This document shows positions 1 to 7,931 of a stretch of DNA of 41,532 bases, one piece after another. This DNA comes from JBHELG01 sp046263195 (GTDB lineage Bacteria > Actinomycetota > Nitriliruptoria > Nitriliruptorales > JAHWKO01). The notes below the pieces were generated by a model. The model worked only from the letters and a program-made list of their open reading frames with translations. It searched no databases and had not been told where the DNA came from. Position 1 is the stretch's first letter. Each line of letters begins with the position of its first letter. The DNA is taken from NCBI GenBank assembly GCA_046263195.1, contig JBHELG010000015.1:1-41532 (forward strand), in the 5' to 3' direction. Position numbers and translations under genes: made by a program.

Positions 1-1
1 C

Positions 2-859
2 GATCGCCGGGTCGATGCGCGCCGCGCGGATCGCCGGCAGCCAGCACGCAGCGACCCCGACGGACGGGACGTGAAGGCAACCGTCGGCCTGGTCGAATCG
101 CTGCTGGCCCTGCTCCGCGATGAGGACGAGGCCGTGACGCATATCGCCGTCGCGTTCGACAACCCGATCCGCTCCTTCCGCAATGACCTGTTCGGCGGCT
201 ACAAGGACGACATCGGGGTTCCGGAGGAGCTCCGGCGGCAGTTCGATCTGGCTGAGGAGGCAACCCGCGCCCTCGGACTCACGGTCTGGTCGATGGCCGA
301 ATACGAAGCAGACGACGCCTTGGCTACAGGCGCGGCCCGGTGGGAACACGATGTCGAGCAGGTCCGCATACTCTCCCCGGACAAGGATCTGGGTCAGTGC
401 GTGCGAAGCAGTCGCGTCGTGCTCGTCGACCGGCGTCGCGGCCAGGTCGTGGACGAGGCGGCGCTTCGCCAACGGCGAGGGATCGCCCCCCGCAGCGTTC
501 CCGACTGGCTTGCCCTCGTCGGGGATCGAGCAGACGGGCTGCCAGGCATCCCCGGCTTTGGAGAGACCACGGCAGGTGCCCTGCTCGCCCGCTTCGGGCG
601 ACTCGAGGACATCCCGACACAGGCTCGGGATTGGGACGGTGTCACCGTACGGGGCCCGGAGCGCCTCGCGGCCACCTTGGCGGCCCGCTGGCGGGATGTG
701 CTGCTCTACCGGCGGCTGGCGACCCTGCTCGTGGACGTGCCCCTGACCGAGGAGTTCGACGACCTGCGCTGGGACGGAGTGCCTCGGGACGCCTTCCTCG
801 CCTTCTGCGAGGCACTGGGTGTCGAGGGACTCCGGGAGAGGCCGACCCGCTGGCTCTGA
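2..859 (+). CDS. 5'-3' exonuclease (FEN/Pol I N-terminal type), 5' partial
   Basis: This is a stand-alone structure-specific 5'-3' exonuclease of the FEN superfamily, related to the N-terminal domain of DNA polymerase I. The frame is open to the window edge, and residues upstream of the internal GTG at 71 (S-D-P-D-G-R-D) fit the family, so the true start lies outside the window. Counting from that GTG, the metal-binding acidic residues are D30 (VAFDN), D81-D82 (YEADDA), D104/D106 (SPDKDL) and D152/D155. The helix-3-turn-helix DNA-binding segment with a GDRADGLPGIPGFGE core lies at 151-165. Actinobacterial members are roughly 290-300 residues, so perhaps 10-20 are missing. It converges on the LLM oxidoreductase, 39 bases away. 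The family assignment is firm; the cellular role (repair or primer removal) is inferred. Confidence 0.88.
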   Translation, partial: DRRVDARRADRRQPARSDPDGRDVKATVGLVESLLALLRDEDEAVTHIAVAFDNPIRSFRNDLFGGYKDDIGVPEELRRQFDLAEEATRALGLTVWSMAEYEADDALATGAARWEHDVEQVRILSPDKDLGQCVRSSRVVLVDRRRGQVVDEAALRQRRGIAPRSVPDWLALVGDRADGLPGIPGFGETTAGALLARFGRLEDIPTQARDWDGVTVRGPERLAATLAARWRDVLLYRRLATLLVDVPLTEEFDDLRWDGVPRDAFLAFCEALGVEGLRERPTRWL

Positions 860-898
860 TCGTGGAACTGGAGCACCGGGCAACGCGGGAAGGCCGGA

Positions 899-1903
899 TC
901 AGACTATGGAGGTTCGAAGCGACGAGACGACCCCGTGCAGGCTCTCGACCACGTCCCCCCCGACGACCACGACCCGTGCCACGAGATGGTCGAGACCGGC
1001 GTCGGCGTAGCGATCGAGGCTGGATGCGGGATTGTCCCCGGGCGTGCCGTACCAGCCCATTTCGAGCAGCATCTCCTCGGGGACGGCCTCGGCGGCTGCC
1101 TTCGAACCACCGTCGTGATAGGCGGACTTCGCCGCCTCGACCGCCTTCCCGAACCCCTGCCGCTCGAAGTGGGCGGCGTAAGCCGGGAGGGCACAGTAGC
1201 TGGCGACCTCTTGGGCAAGCGCCAACCGGGCAGCCTCCCGATCCTCGCCCACGGCAACCCGAACGTACCCCGCGACCACCACCTCGGCAGGCTCCCGCCC
1301 GAGGTCAGAATCGGCGGCGGCCCCACGCACCGCCCCCACGGCTTCCCGAACCGCGTCCGGACTGGTCCAGTTCAGCAGCACTCCGTCCGCTTGTCGGCCG
1401 GCCAGGCGCAGCATCTTCGGACCCATCGCGGCGAGATAGAGGCGAGGGGCGGGGGGACGGGGCGTGAGCTCGAGCGAGAAGCGGCGGGTGGTGAACACCT
1501 CGCCCTGGTGGTCGGACCGCTCCCCCGCGAACAGGGATCTCAGGACCTCGAGCGTCTCACGGGCGGCCGACAGGGGCTTGCGCCAGTCCGCGCCGTGCCA
1601 GGGGCGCATCGTGGCGGCGTGGCTGACGCCGAGGCCGAGCACCAGTCTGCCTCCACTCGCCTCCTGCAGGGTCGCCGCACCCATCGCCAGCTGGGCTGGC
1701 GAGCGTGTCCAGACCGGCACCACTCCAGTGCCGATGAGCACGGATCGGGTGTGACCTGACCAACCCTGGCAGACGAGCAACGCATCACGCCCGCGCGCCT
1801 CATTGGTCCACATCGAGGCGAAACCCGCCTCTTCCACTTCCTGCGCGAGCTGAGCCTGAATGGAGAGGGGAAGGTCCTCGCTGAGGCCGATTCCTACGCG
1901 CAG
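899..1903 (-). CDS. LLM-class F420-dependent oxidoreductase
   Basis: This is a luciferase-like monooxygenase fold protein of the F420-dependent type, which moves hydride between reduced F420 and a small substrate that cannot be named here. The central part has the usual barrel signatures: GTGVVPVWTRSP, then ASGGRLVLGLGVSH, and later ADGVLLNW. The first ATG or GTG in frame (GTG at 1837) would remove the first beta strand. Upstream the frame encodes R-V-G-I-G-L-S-E-D-L-P-L, which is how members of this family begin. The only usable codon there before an in-frame stop is CTG at 1903, seven bases after a GGGGAG ribosome-binding site. I therefore place the start at CTG, giving about 334 residues. 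It lies 27 bases downstream of the DUF2017 gene on the same strand. Confidence 0.85.
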   Translation of the reverse strand: MRVGIGLSEDLPLSIQAQLAQEVEEAGFASMWTNEARGRDALLVCQGWSGHTRSVLIGTGVVPVWTRSPAQLAMGAATLQEASGGRLVLGLGVSHAATMRPWHGADWRKPLSAARETLEVLRSLFAGERSDHQGEVFTTRRFSLELTPRPPAPRLYLAAMGPKMLRLAGRQADGVLLNWTSPDAVREAVGAVRGAAADSDLGREPAEVVVAGYVRVAVGEDREAARLALAQEVASYCALPAYAAHFERQGFGKAVEAAKSAYHDGGSKAAAEAVPEEMLLEMGWYGTPGDNPASSLDRYADAGLDHLVARVVVVGGDVVESLHGVVSSLRTSIV

Positions 1904-1930
1904 TGCCCGTCTCCCCTCTCGCCTGCAAGC

Positions 1931-2446
1931 CTAGACCGGGTCTCCGTAATCGGCGACGCTCGACGAGTCGAGGACCCTCAGCAGCTGCTCCTGGAGCCAG
2001 CCCAGGTGGTCCATGACCGCGAGCGTGGGCAGGAGGGGGTGATGGCTGGGCAGGTTGTCGCGGTCGAGATTCTCGATACCCACGCGCGCGCCGAGCATGA
2101 GGCGCAGGTCGTTGAGGACAGCCAGAACGAGCTCCGGTTCCTCCGCGACGAGCTCGACCCGGAATCTGCCTCGTCGCCTCTCGCCACGATCGAGGATCTC
2201 TGTGAGCGCCTCGAGACCCGCGAGCCGTTCCCGCAGGAGATCGTCGAATATGAGGCGGCGAACCTCGAGATCGGTCTCCTCCTCCCCTGTGACACAGGCT
2301 GGGAACAGGCGGGCGATCACCGGATCGTTCGTATCGGGATCCGCGAGGACAGCACCCAGCCCGGCTGGCAAGGCCCTGAGCAACTCGACCTCGAACTCCT
2401 CCAACTCCAGGCGCACGGCGTCACCTGTGCGGCGCGCCCGGGCCAT
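1931..2446 (-). CDS. DUF2017 family protein
   Basis: This 171-residue acidic, mostly helical soluble protein matches the actinobacterial DUF2017 family, whose biochemical role is unknown. Family-like stretches include ELLRALPAGL near residues 23-32, DPVIARLFPA near 42-51 and the C-terminal LGWLQEQLLRVL segment. Its ATG overlaps the clpS stop in a TGATG arrangement, so translation is probably coupled. The clpS-DUF2017 pairing is conserved in actinobacteria, for example Rv1331-Rv1332 in Mycobacterium tuberculosis, which supports the identification and suggests a link with ClpS-directed proteolysis. That link is inferred from context only. Confidence 0.85.
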   Translation of the reverse strand: MARARRTGDAVRLELEEFEVELLRALPAGLGAVLADPDTNDPVIARLFPACVTGEEETDLEVRRLIFDDLLRERLAGLEALTEILDRGERRRGRFRVELVAEEPELVLAVLNDLRLMLGARVGIENLDRDNLPSHHPLLPTLAVMDHLGWLQEQLLRVLDSSSVADYGDPV

Positions 2447-2838
2447 CAGCGCAACCGCTGCATGGTCGCCTGCAGGCCATGCGAATGGAGCTGTCGCACG
2501 TGAAGCTCCGCCATCTCCCGCGGCTCACTGGCGACGAGGGCCTTTCCCTTGTGGTGGACATCGAGCATGAGCTTGCGAGCGACCGGCTCCGAAAAACCGA
2601 AGATCTTGCGGAAGACGTAGACGACGTACGACATGAGGTTGACCGGATCGTCCCACACGATGACGTCCCAGGGGCCCTCCGGCGCTACGTCCTCGCCCGT
2701 ATCAACTTCCGGGTCGCGTACAGGTGCGGTTGTCGTTGTGGACAGCTTGGGAGCCAGCCCGATGGTGATCGAGGTCCCTCCGCTGACGGTCATGTTCGAC
2801 GACCACTTGGCGCCGGTTGCGTTCGGTCCTGCTGACAT
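2446..2838 (-). CDS. clpS: ATP-dependent Clp protease adaptor ClpS
   Basis: ClpS binds the N-terminal domain of a ClpA/ClpC unfoldase and delivers N-degron substrates to the ClpP protease in the cytoplasm. The core is clear: WDVIVWDDPVNLMSYV, then VFRKIFGF, KLMLDVHHKGKA and AELHVRQLHSHGLQA, covering about the last 80 residues. The roughly 50-residue N-terminal extension is low-complexity (Ser/Thr/Gly-rich) and not conserved. The start is uncertain. ATG at 2838 is chosen; TTG at 2859 is also possible, and the AAGGAG between them is close to both. It is translationally coupled to DUF2017 through a TGATG overlap. Confidence 0.92.
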   Translation of the reverse strand: MSAGPNATGAKWSSNMTVSGGTSITIGLAPKLSTTTTAPVRDPEVDTGEDVAPEGPWDVIVWDDPVNLMSYVVYVFRKIFGFSEPVARKLMLDVHHKGKALVASEPREMAELHVRQLHSHGLQATMQRLR

Positions 2839-2913
2839 CTCCTTGCCCCGAGCTCGCAACAGCCTCGATCCTGCCCTGCACCATACCTCGCCGCGCGACG
2901 CCGAGGCCTGCCG

Positions 2914-3249
2914 TCAACGACCGCGGAGGCGTGCCAGTTCGCGCTCACACTCCTCGACGAAGGCTGCGGCAGCATCCAGACGTTGCGGCAGCCGCTCGAA
3001 CTCGTTGGCGATGACCTCGAGGCGGGCTCGTGTCGCCTCGCCGAGGCTCTTGTCCGTGAGTGCGATGGGGCGCCGCAGCCGCGGGGAAACGTGCGCGTCG
3101 AGCGCATCGCCTTCCGCGATGAAGCGCTGGAGACGACGACGTTCCGCTGCGAGAAACTCCTCGTAACGACGCAGGGAGGCGAGCTCCTCCTGGGCGCGGA
3201 GCAGTGTGAAATACGCCGCCTCGACCTCATCACGGCCTACCCGTGTCAC
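2914..3249 (-). CDS. Small charged coiled-coil protein, unknown function
   Basis: I do not recognise this 111-residue protein. It is almost entirely charged and helical, rich in Glu, Arg, Ala and Leu, with heptad-like spacing in the segments around AQEELASLRRYEEFLAAERR and ECERELARLRGR. That suggests a coiled coil or helical bundle. It has no signal peptide and no membrane segment. The GTG start is preceded by a strong GGAGGGGG site four bases upstream, which supports it as a real gene. It sits between the SRPBCC gene and clpS on the same strand. The 33-bp direct repeat at 3260-3334 lies directly before its ribosome-binding site. Confidence 0.65.
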   Translation of the reverse strand: MTRVGRDEVEAAYFTLLRAQEELASLRRYEEFLAAERRRLQRFIAEGDALDAHVSPRLRRPIALTDKSLGEATRARLEVIANEFERLPQRLDAAAAFVEECERELARLRGR

Positions 3250-3259
3250 CTGCCCCCTC

Positions 3260-3334
3260 CGGCTTCCCGCCTGTATCAGGCCCTCCCGCCTGCGGCTTCC
3301 CGCCTGTATCAGGCCCTCCCGCCCGCGGCTTCCC
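3260..3334. repeat. 33-bp tandem direct repeat, 2.3 copies, with internal hairpin
   Basis: The unit beginning CGGCTTCCCGCCTG occurs at 3260-3292, again at 3293-3325, and partly at 3326-3334. The two full copies differ by one base near their ends. Each unit contains the perfect inverted repeat GCCTG-TAT-CAGGC, so two identical small hairpins stand side by side. The array fills the gap between the SRPBCC stop and the ribosome-binding site of the coiled-coil gene. It is a plain slippage-prone minisatellite by appearance; a role as operator or processing site is possible but unproven. Confidence 0.85.
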
Positions 3335-3337
3335 CCC

Positions 3338-3772
3338 CTAGGCCAGGGATTCCACTCTCCGTTTCAGGTCCCCGAGGCCCGTCTCCAGAATGAGCTTCGC
3401 GGCCCGCTGCTTGAGGAAGCCCGGCAAGGGAAAAGCGACATCGACCTCGAGTGTGTAGTGCACGCGGGTGCTGCCGCCCTCCTCCACCAGCAGGTACTCG
3501 CCCGTCAGGGCCTCGAGCTGCTCGCCTTCCACGAGATGCCAGGTCAAACGGCTCTCCTCGTAGGCGTAGGCGAGCACGTAGGTGATGTCCATGATCCAGG
3601 CGTCGACCCGGTACCAGACCTGGCCAGGCCGTCCCGCCTCGTCCCTCTCGCGGACCTCGACCTCTTTGACGTTCTGCGCCCAGTCGGGGTAGCGCTCGAA
3701 ATCCCCGATGACCTGCATGACCTTGTGAGGCGGAGCGGCAACCAGCGTCTCCTCGCGTGCCATCTCGGACAA
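3338..3772 (-). CDS. SRPBCC (START-like) family protein
   Basis: This 144-residue protein has the helix-grip fold pattern of SRPBCC/polyketide-cyclase-like proteins, which bind hydrophobic ligands in a deep pocket. It begins with a beta strand (REETLVAAPPHKV), then VIGDFERYPDWAQNVKEV, typical of the family. A run of alternating beta strands and the long C-terminal helix (GFLKQRAAKLI through LKRRVESLA) follow. There is no signal peptide. TTG at 3772 is preferred because GGAGGG lies six bases upstream; ATG at 3763 is the alternative. The ligand is unknown. Confidence 0.82.
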   Translation of the reverse strand: MSEMAREETLVAAPPHKVMQVIGDFERYPDWAQNVKEVEVRERDEAGRPGQVWYRVDAWIMDITYVLAYAYEESRLTWHLVEGEQLEALTGEYLLVEEGGSTRVHYTLEVDVAFPLPGFLKQRAAKLILETGLGDLKRRVESLA

Positions 3773-3894
3773 CGACCGCCCTCCTCATTGGCGGCTGACC
3801 AGCCGCCCTGTCTCACTCCCGCTTCAAGACAACGAGGGTAGCGAGTGAGGCTCGGAGGGGCTCCCGAGGCTTATCGAGGGAGTCGCGACGCCAT

Positions 3895-4944
3895 TCAAGC
3901 CTTCGGGCTCAGTCCTTGCCTGGGGACACGAGACGGTCGGTCGGCAAGCTCGCGGGAAAGACGTGCCACGCCCGCCTCCAGCTCTCGTAGGGCGCGCACA
4001 TCCCGCCGGACCCGTCGCCGTAACCGCTCGAGTTCCTCCACCGCAGGACCCAGAGCCTGCGGGCCCTCGCCGTCCCATGCGGGACAAAGCTGGCGGAACT
4101 CGCACCAGTTGCAGGCTTGGCTGGGAGCAGGGTCGAAGCAGCCTGCCCGCACCGCCGCCGCTACCCGGGCGACTGCCTGCCGAGCGGCGTCGAAGTCGAT
4201 TTCGGCCGTGGCAACCCGCACCCGCACACCGGGAACGACAAAGTAGAGGGTGACGGCGCTCGGCAGGCGGCCATAGAGGTACTCGCAGGCAAGGGCGTAG
4301 ATGGAGAGCTGCAGCGAGGAACGAACGCGTCCGCGGTCTTTCACGCGCTTGTTCGTCTTGTAGTCGACGACTTCGAGGCTGCCGTTGTCATCGACGTCGA
4401 CGCGGTCTATGGAGCCCATGACCACCGCGTCAGCGCCGAAAGGCACACAGAACCATTTCTCCACGTCGGCGGGGAGGCGGTAGTGGCGCGATTCGCGCGC
4501 GTGGAATCTGCGCAGAACGTCCTGGGCATGCCTGTACCACAGCAGCTGCTCGTCGCGAGTCAGGCCTTCAAAACCCGACGGGTCCCACTCTTCGTACAGA
4601 AAGCCGAGCAGTTCTCGCTCACTGGGGCAGTTCGGCAGCTTCTGGTCGTAGAAGCGCTCGAGAGCAGCGTGGATGGAGCTGCCGAAGGACAGGTGAGGAC
4701 CGGGTAGGCCTGGCATTCCTTCGAGATAGCAGAAGCGGAACTTCGCCGGGCAGGTCTCGTACGTCTCGACGCGGGAGAAGGACAGGCGCACCCGGCCCTC
4801 CTCATCGATGAGAGGCGAGCTCGCCGGTTCTAGCTCTCCGTACGCTCCCGGGACGTCGGGGAGGTCGGCCGGCGCCTCCATCGGCAGAAGAGGGAGAGAC
4901 GCTCCCACGGGGGTATCGTCATGGGCTCTCATCGAGGCTGTCAT
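3895..4944 (-). CDS. RecB-family PD-(D/E)XK exonuclease with Fe-S-type cysteines
   Basis: This is a Cas4/RecB-type nuclease of about 349 residues. The catalytic motifs are GSIDRVD and EVVDYKTNK (the D and E/D-x-K of the PD-(D/E)XK core), followed by the QLSIYALA helix. Four cysteines, one in YETCPAKFRF near the N-terminus and C-NWC-xxxxx-C near the C-terminus, match the arrangement that holds a 4Fe-4S cluster in AddB/Cas4-like nucleases. The frame extends to 5094. ATG at 4944 has GGAGG eight bases upstream, and the extra residues further up look like noncoding Arg-rich translation. No helicase gene is next to it. Stand-alone copies of this kind are common in actinobacteria. The role is probably DNA repair. 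Confidence 0.88.
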   Translation of the reverse strand: MTASMRAHDDTPVGASLPLLPMEAPADLPDVPGAYGELEPASSPLIDEEGRVRLSFSRVETYETCPAKFRFCYLEGMPGLPGPHLSFGSSIHAALERFYDQKLPNCPSERELLGFLYEEWDPSGFEGLTRDEQLLWYRHAQDVLRRFHARESRHYRLPADVEKWFCVPFGADAVVMGSIDRVDVDDNGSLEVVDYKTNKRVKDRGRVRSSLQLSIYALACEYLYGRLPSAVTLYFVVPGVRVRVATAEIDFDAARQAVARVAAAVRAGCFDPAPSQACNWCEFRQLCPAWDGEGPQALGPAVEELERLRRRVRRDVRALRELEAGVARLSRELADRPSRVPRQGLSPKA

Positions 4945-5152
4945 CCCCATGACCTCCGCGCCTGACGCGACTTCGCCGGCTCGGGGAGCGACGGCGTGTG
5001 CCGTCCCATGGCGATACCCGGTTCGCCTCGGTCGCGTCAATCGTGGCTCAGAGCCTAACTCGCGCCTGCGACGGATCTCTCGAACCTCCTCCACAACTGG
5101 TCACGCGGCGGCCAGTGAAAGGCCGTCAACCGGCGCACTGATCAGTGCCGCC

Positions 5153-6004
5153 CTACCCCGCAGCGCCGCCCGCGATCACCCGGAGCGCAGCCTCGTGCAA
5201 GTGGGCGTTGGTCGTGAGGGCGTTGCCGCCCGCATCCGTGTCCGTGCCATCGAAAGCGCTGAGCCGCCCTCCGGCCGCCTCGACGATGACCTTCGGGGCA
5301 GCGAGATCCCAACGCTCCACCTCGGCGTCCAGGGCGATGTCGATGCCACCGGACGCGACGAGACAGTGCTGCCAGAAGTCACCGAACCCCCGTTGTCGTG
5401 CCGTGCGAGACGTGAACCGGCTGATGAGGTCTCCAGCCCCCCCGCTGAAGTGGCTCAGTCCCCCGAAGGACACGACCGCCTCTTCCAGGTCTGTCACCTC
5501 GGAAACCCACAGGTCACGGCCGTCCTGCCGCGCCGGTCCTGTGGCCACTCCGTCCCATCGGGTGCCCAGACCAGGAGCGGAGATGACCGCGACGGCTCCC
5601 CGACCGTCGAGCGTGAGCGCGACGAGCGTTGCGAACACCGGGATGCCCCGAATGAAGTTCTTCGTGCCGTCGATCGGATCGAGGATCCAAGTCGGCGCAT
5701 CGCCTGGCCCCTGCCGGCCCTCCTCCTCTCCCAGGACAGCGTGGGACGGGAAGCGTTGCGCGATCGCCCTACGCATGGCGGCTTCCGCGGCGCGATCCGC
5801 TGCCGTGACCGGCGAGCCATCGTCTTTCAACTCGAATTCGAAGGCGCCGCTCGCGTCCGGCCTCACCGGCTGCTGACCTCGGGCAGCCTGCCTCTTCCGG
5901 AAAGCAGGCAGAGTGATGGCGTCTGCGAGGTCGGCCAGCTCATGCCCGAATTCGCGTGCCTCCAGCAGAGAAGGGGATCCGGACCGAAGAGGACGTGGGC
6001 TCAC
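5153..6004 (-). CDS. Inositol monophosphatase family protein (HisN-like histidinol-phosphatase candidate)
   Basis: This is a Mg-dependent phosphatase of about 283 residues. Motifs in order are SPVTAADRAAE, GEEEG, WILDPIDGTKNF (the DPIDGT metal and phosphate site) and ERWDLAAPKVIVEAAGG (the WD-x-AA motif). Together these define the IMPase superfamily. The pattern resembles actinobacterial HisN enzymes, but a substrate cannot be read from sequence and inositol monophosphate or fructose bisphosphate remain possible. The open frame runs further upstream but overlaps the preceding gene. GTG at 6004 overlaps that gene's TGA as GTGA, which implies translational coupling and fixes the start. Confidence 0.87.
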   Translation of the reverse strand: MSPRPLRSGSPSLLEAREFGHELADLADAITLPAFRKRQAARGQQPVRPDASGAFEFELKDDGSPVTAADRAAEAAMRRAIAQRFPSHAVLGEEEGRQGPGDAPTWILDPIDGTKNFIRGIPVFATLVALTLDGRGAVAVISAPGLGTRWDGVATGPARQDGRDLWVSEVTDLEEAVVSFGGLSHFSGGAGDLISRFTSRTARQRGFGDFWQHCLVASGGIDIALDAEVERWDLAAPKVIVEAAGGRLSAFDGTDTDAGGNALTTNAHLHEAALRVIAGGAAG

Positions 6005-6477
6005 CAGTCGAACGACATCTCGTCGAAGCGCATGATGATGTCGTTGGGCTGCACGGTCAGGGTGACCTCCTCCTCGGGAACCCACAAGGGGATGCACGGC
6101 CCCTGACCGGCATGACCCATGAGGCAGACGAGGAGCTGTCCCTGCTCGTCGAGGCCCACGATCTGGCGTGCGTAGGACAACAGCTCCGTGAACGACGCGT
6201 TGCCGGCGCGGCGCTTCTGGTAGGTGGTGGCCCATCGGGCCTCGGACCGTCCGAAGTTCGCGATGACCTGCCCCGGATGCAGCTTCGTCAGCTGCGACAA
6301 GGACCGTACGCCCTTCAGCGGTTTGTCCTGTTTGGCTGCCTTTCCCAGCCGGACGGCCGCCGCTGGCTCTGACAGCGGGCCGGGGAGGTCCGAGAGCTCG
6401 AACGTGCCCGCAGCCTGGGCTGCCTTCTGCCGCTCGACAGGGACGACGACCTCGATGTTCGACTTGCTCGTCGACAC
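6001..6477 (-). CDS. Unknown conserved-looking cytoplasmic protein
   Basis: I do not recognise this 158-residue protein. It has no signal peptide, membrane segment or cysteine motif. The second half contains a strand-rich stretch (IVGLDEQGQLLVCLMGHAG) ending in PLWVPEEEVTLTVQPND. The GTG start has AGGAG about six bases upstream and the gene overlaps the phosphatase by four bases, so it is very likely expressed. It is the first gene of the minus-strand run, and its promoter should lie in the 296-base gap before 6774. Confidence 0.7.
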   Translation of the reverse strand: MSTSKSNIEVVVPVERQKAAQAAGTFELSDLPGPLSEPAAAVRLGKAAKQDKPLKGVRSLSQLTKLHPGQVIANFGRSEARWATTYQKRRAGNASFTELLSYARQIVGLDEQGQLLVCLMGHAGQGPCIPLWVPEEEVTLTVQPNDIIMRFDEMSFDW

Positions 6478-6773
6478 CCGACTCTCCTGATGTCAGGAAC
6501 GTGGAGGACCACGCCCGTGTCCGGCTCCGGCGGAACTCGTCGTGCGATGCCTCGGAGGCCGGTGCCCTGACGATCGAGCTTGCGCCGTACGGATGGTAGC
6601 GCCCCGAGCACCGCTACCCGCTGGTGACAATCCGTTGCAGGCCCAGTCACGAGGGGCGGAAGACAGGCTGGTGGGCGCCCGCCGGAGGCCTTAGCATCAA
6701 CCCTGCCTGGGTTCCTGCTTCGGGCCGGATCTCCTGGCAGCGCCCGTCGGCAGCTACGAAGAGGCGTGGGCTC

Positions 6774-6977
6774 ATGAGCTGGCTGACCTGGTTCGACATC
6801 GTCGCTATGGTCGCCCTTGCCCTGTTCGCTGCGGCGACGACTCTACTCGCGTACTGGTTCGGGGTGCGCGAGGGCATGACGCGGGCGTCGGGGCGGGAAA
6901 GCTGCTGTCGTGGCGGGCTTTGGGACGTGCCCGACTACCCCCCTGACCCGACCTTCGAGCTGGAACACAGGCACTGA
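6774..6977 (+). CDS. Small single-span membrane protein
   Basis: This short frame encodes 67 residues, with a hydrophobic segment at about residues 6-29 (FDIVAMVALALFAAATTLLAYWFG) and a hydrophilic, cysteine-containing tail. The ATG at 6774 has only a weak GAGG about nine bases upstream. The longer frame beginning at 6624 looks noncoding before this point. No family is recognised. It is listed because the membrane segment is well formed; it may be spurious. Confidence 0.4.
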   Translation: MSWLTWFDIVAMVALALFAAATTLLAYWFGVREGMTRASGRESCCRGGLWDVPDYPPDPTFELEHRH

Positions 6978-7103
6978 CGGGCTTCTGCCCTTTCCGACCT
7001 GAATCGCGCGGGCCGCTTCGCTCACTGCCACTTGCGGCGAACCCCGACCATCAGGAGTCCGAAATGCCCCATAACAAGCCGTCTGGGTAGTATCGTGTGA
7101 GAC

Positions 7104-7865
7104 ATGGCCTCGAACCCAGCACAGTCAACTCCGGCTCGTCCCACGCAAGGTGTCATCAGCGAAGCCTGGGCGCTCTACAAGAATCACTGGCAGCACCTTC
7201 TGGGGATCGCTCTCGTGGTCTATCTGATCCTCGCCGTCCTGAGTCTTGTTCTGGCCGCGACGCTTGCTTGGGTCGGCACGATCCTCGCGGCCTTGCTCGG
7301 CCTCGTCGGCGTCTACTGGCTGCAGGGCGCCCTCGTCCGAGCCGTCGAGGACGTACGGGACGGCCGCGTCGATCTCTCCATGGGCGAGACGTTCTCCGGC
7401 GTGCAGCCCTTCATCGGACGCATCACGGGCGCTTCCATACTTGCCAGCCTCGCCATCTTTGTCGGCCTCTTCCTGCTCCTGGCCCCGGGACTGTTCCTGC
7501 TGACGATCTGGTCAGTGCTCGTTCCCGTCATCGTGCTCGAGAACCGCAGCATGATGGGTGCTTTCGGACGTAGCCGCGAACTGGTGAGGGGCTGGGGATG
7601 GAGCGTCTTCGGACTGATCGTCCTCACCTATCTCATCCTCATGGTGGCCGGCATCGTGATCGGACTGCTCACCACCCCGTTCGGTGAAACTGCGGGCTCT
7701 TTCCTGTCCAACCTCATCAGCGGCACCGTCACCGGGCCATTCGTGGCAGCCACCTGGACCCTGCTCTACTACCGCCTGAGTGCGCTCGAGAGGCCCCTGA
7801 CCGACCTCGGAGGTCCGGTGGGGTTCGAGGAGCCGCAGGGTCCTCCCCTGCCGCATCCTGGTTGA
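7104..7865 (+). CDS. Polytopic membrane protein, GDPD membrane-domain/YciC-like
   Basis: This is a 253-residue integral membrane protein with about six hydrophobic segments, roughly residues 33-56, 57-76, 107-130, 127-147, 168-190 and 208-228. The opening (VISEAWALYKNHWQHLLGIALVV) and the central VIVLENRSMMGAFGRSRELVRG loop are typical of proteins related to the membrane domain of glycerophosphodiester phosphodiesterases. No phosphodiesterase domain is present and the function is unknown. A TAGTAT element at 7088-7093 could serve as a -10 box very close to the ATG, giving a short leader. It converges on the GCS2 ligase gene. Confidence 0.75.
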   Translation: MASNPAQSTPARPTQGVISEAWALYKNHWQHLLGIALVVYLILAVLSLVLAATLAWVGTILAALLGLVGVYWLQGALVRAVEDVRDGRVDLSMGETFSGVQPFIGRITGASILASLAIFVGLFLLLAPGLFLLTIWSVLVPVIVLENRSMMGAFGRSRELVRGWGWSVFGLIVLTYLILMVAGIVIGLLTTPFGETAGSFLSNLISGTVTGPFVAATWTLLYYRLSALERPLTDLGGPVGFEEPQGPPLPHPG

Positions 7866-7874
7866 CCCGACGTT

Positions 7875-7913
7875 CCTCGTCCACGCGAGACGCCCCGCGG
7901 ACGGGCAACGAGG
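7875..7913. terminator. Possible bidirectional terminator hairpin
   Basis: Between two convergent genes the arms CCTCGT and ACGAGG can pair. An alternative inner pairing of CGTCC with GGACG plus GCG with CGC is also possible. There is no T-run on either side. The location between stop codons is the main support. Confidence 0.35.
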
Positions 7914-7931
7914 CTGATCTGGCAAGCCTGG

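Noticed and set aside
340..1467. 375-codon frame spanning the exonuclease and LLM genes.
   Set aside because: The product is Arg/Pro-rich low complexity and crosses two well-supported genes.
3260..3334. Possible CRISPR array.
   Set aside because: The repeats are directly adjacent without spacers, and no cas gene is present.
4808..6106. 432-codon plus-strand frame.
   Set aside because: It is antisense to the phosphatase and part of the RecB-like gene, which have catalytic motifs. No domain is seen in it.
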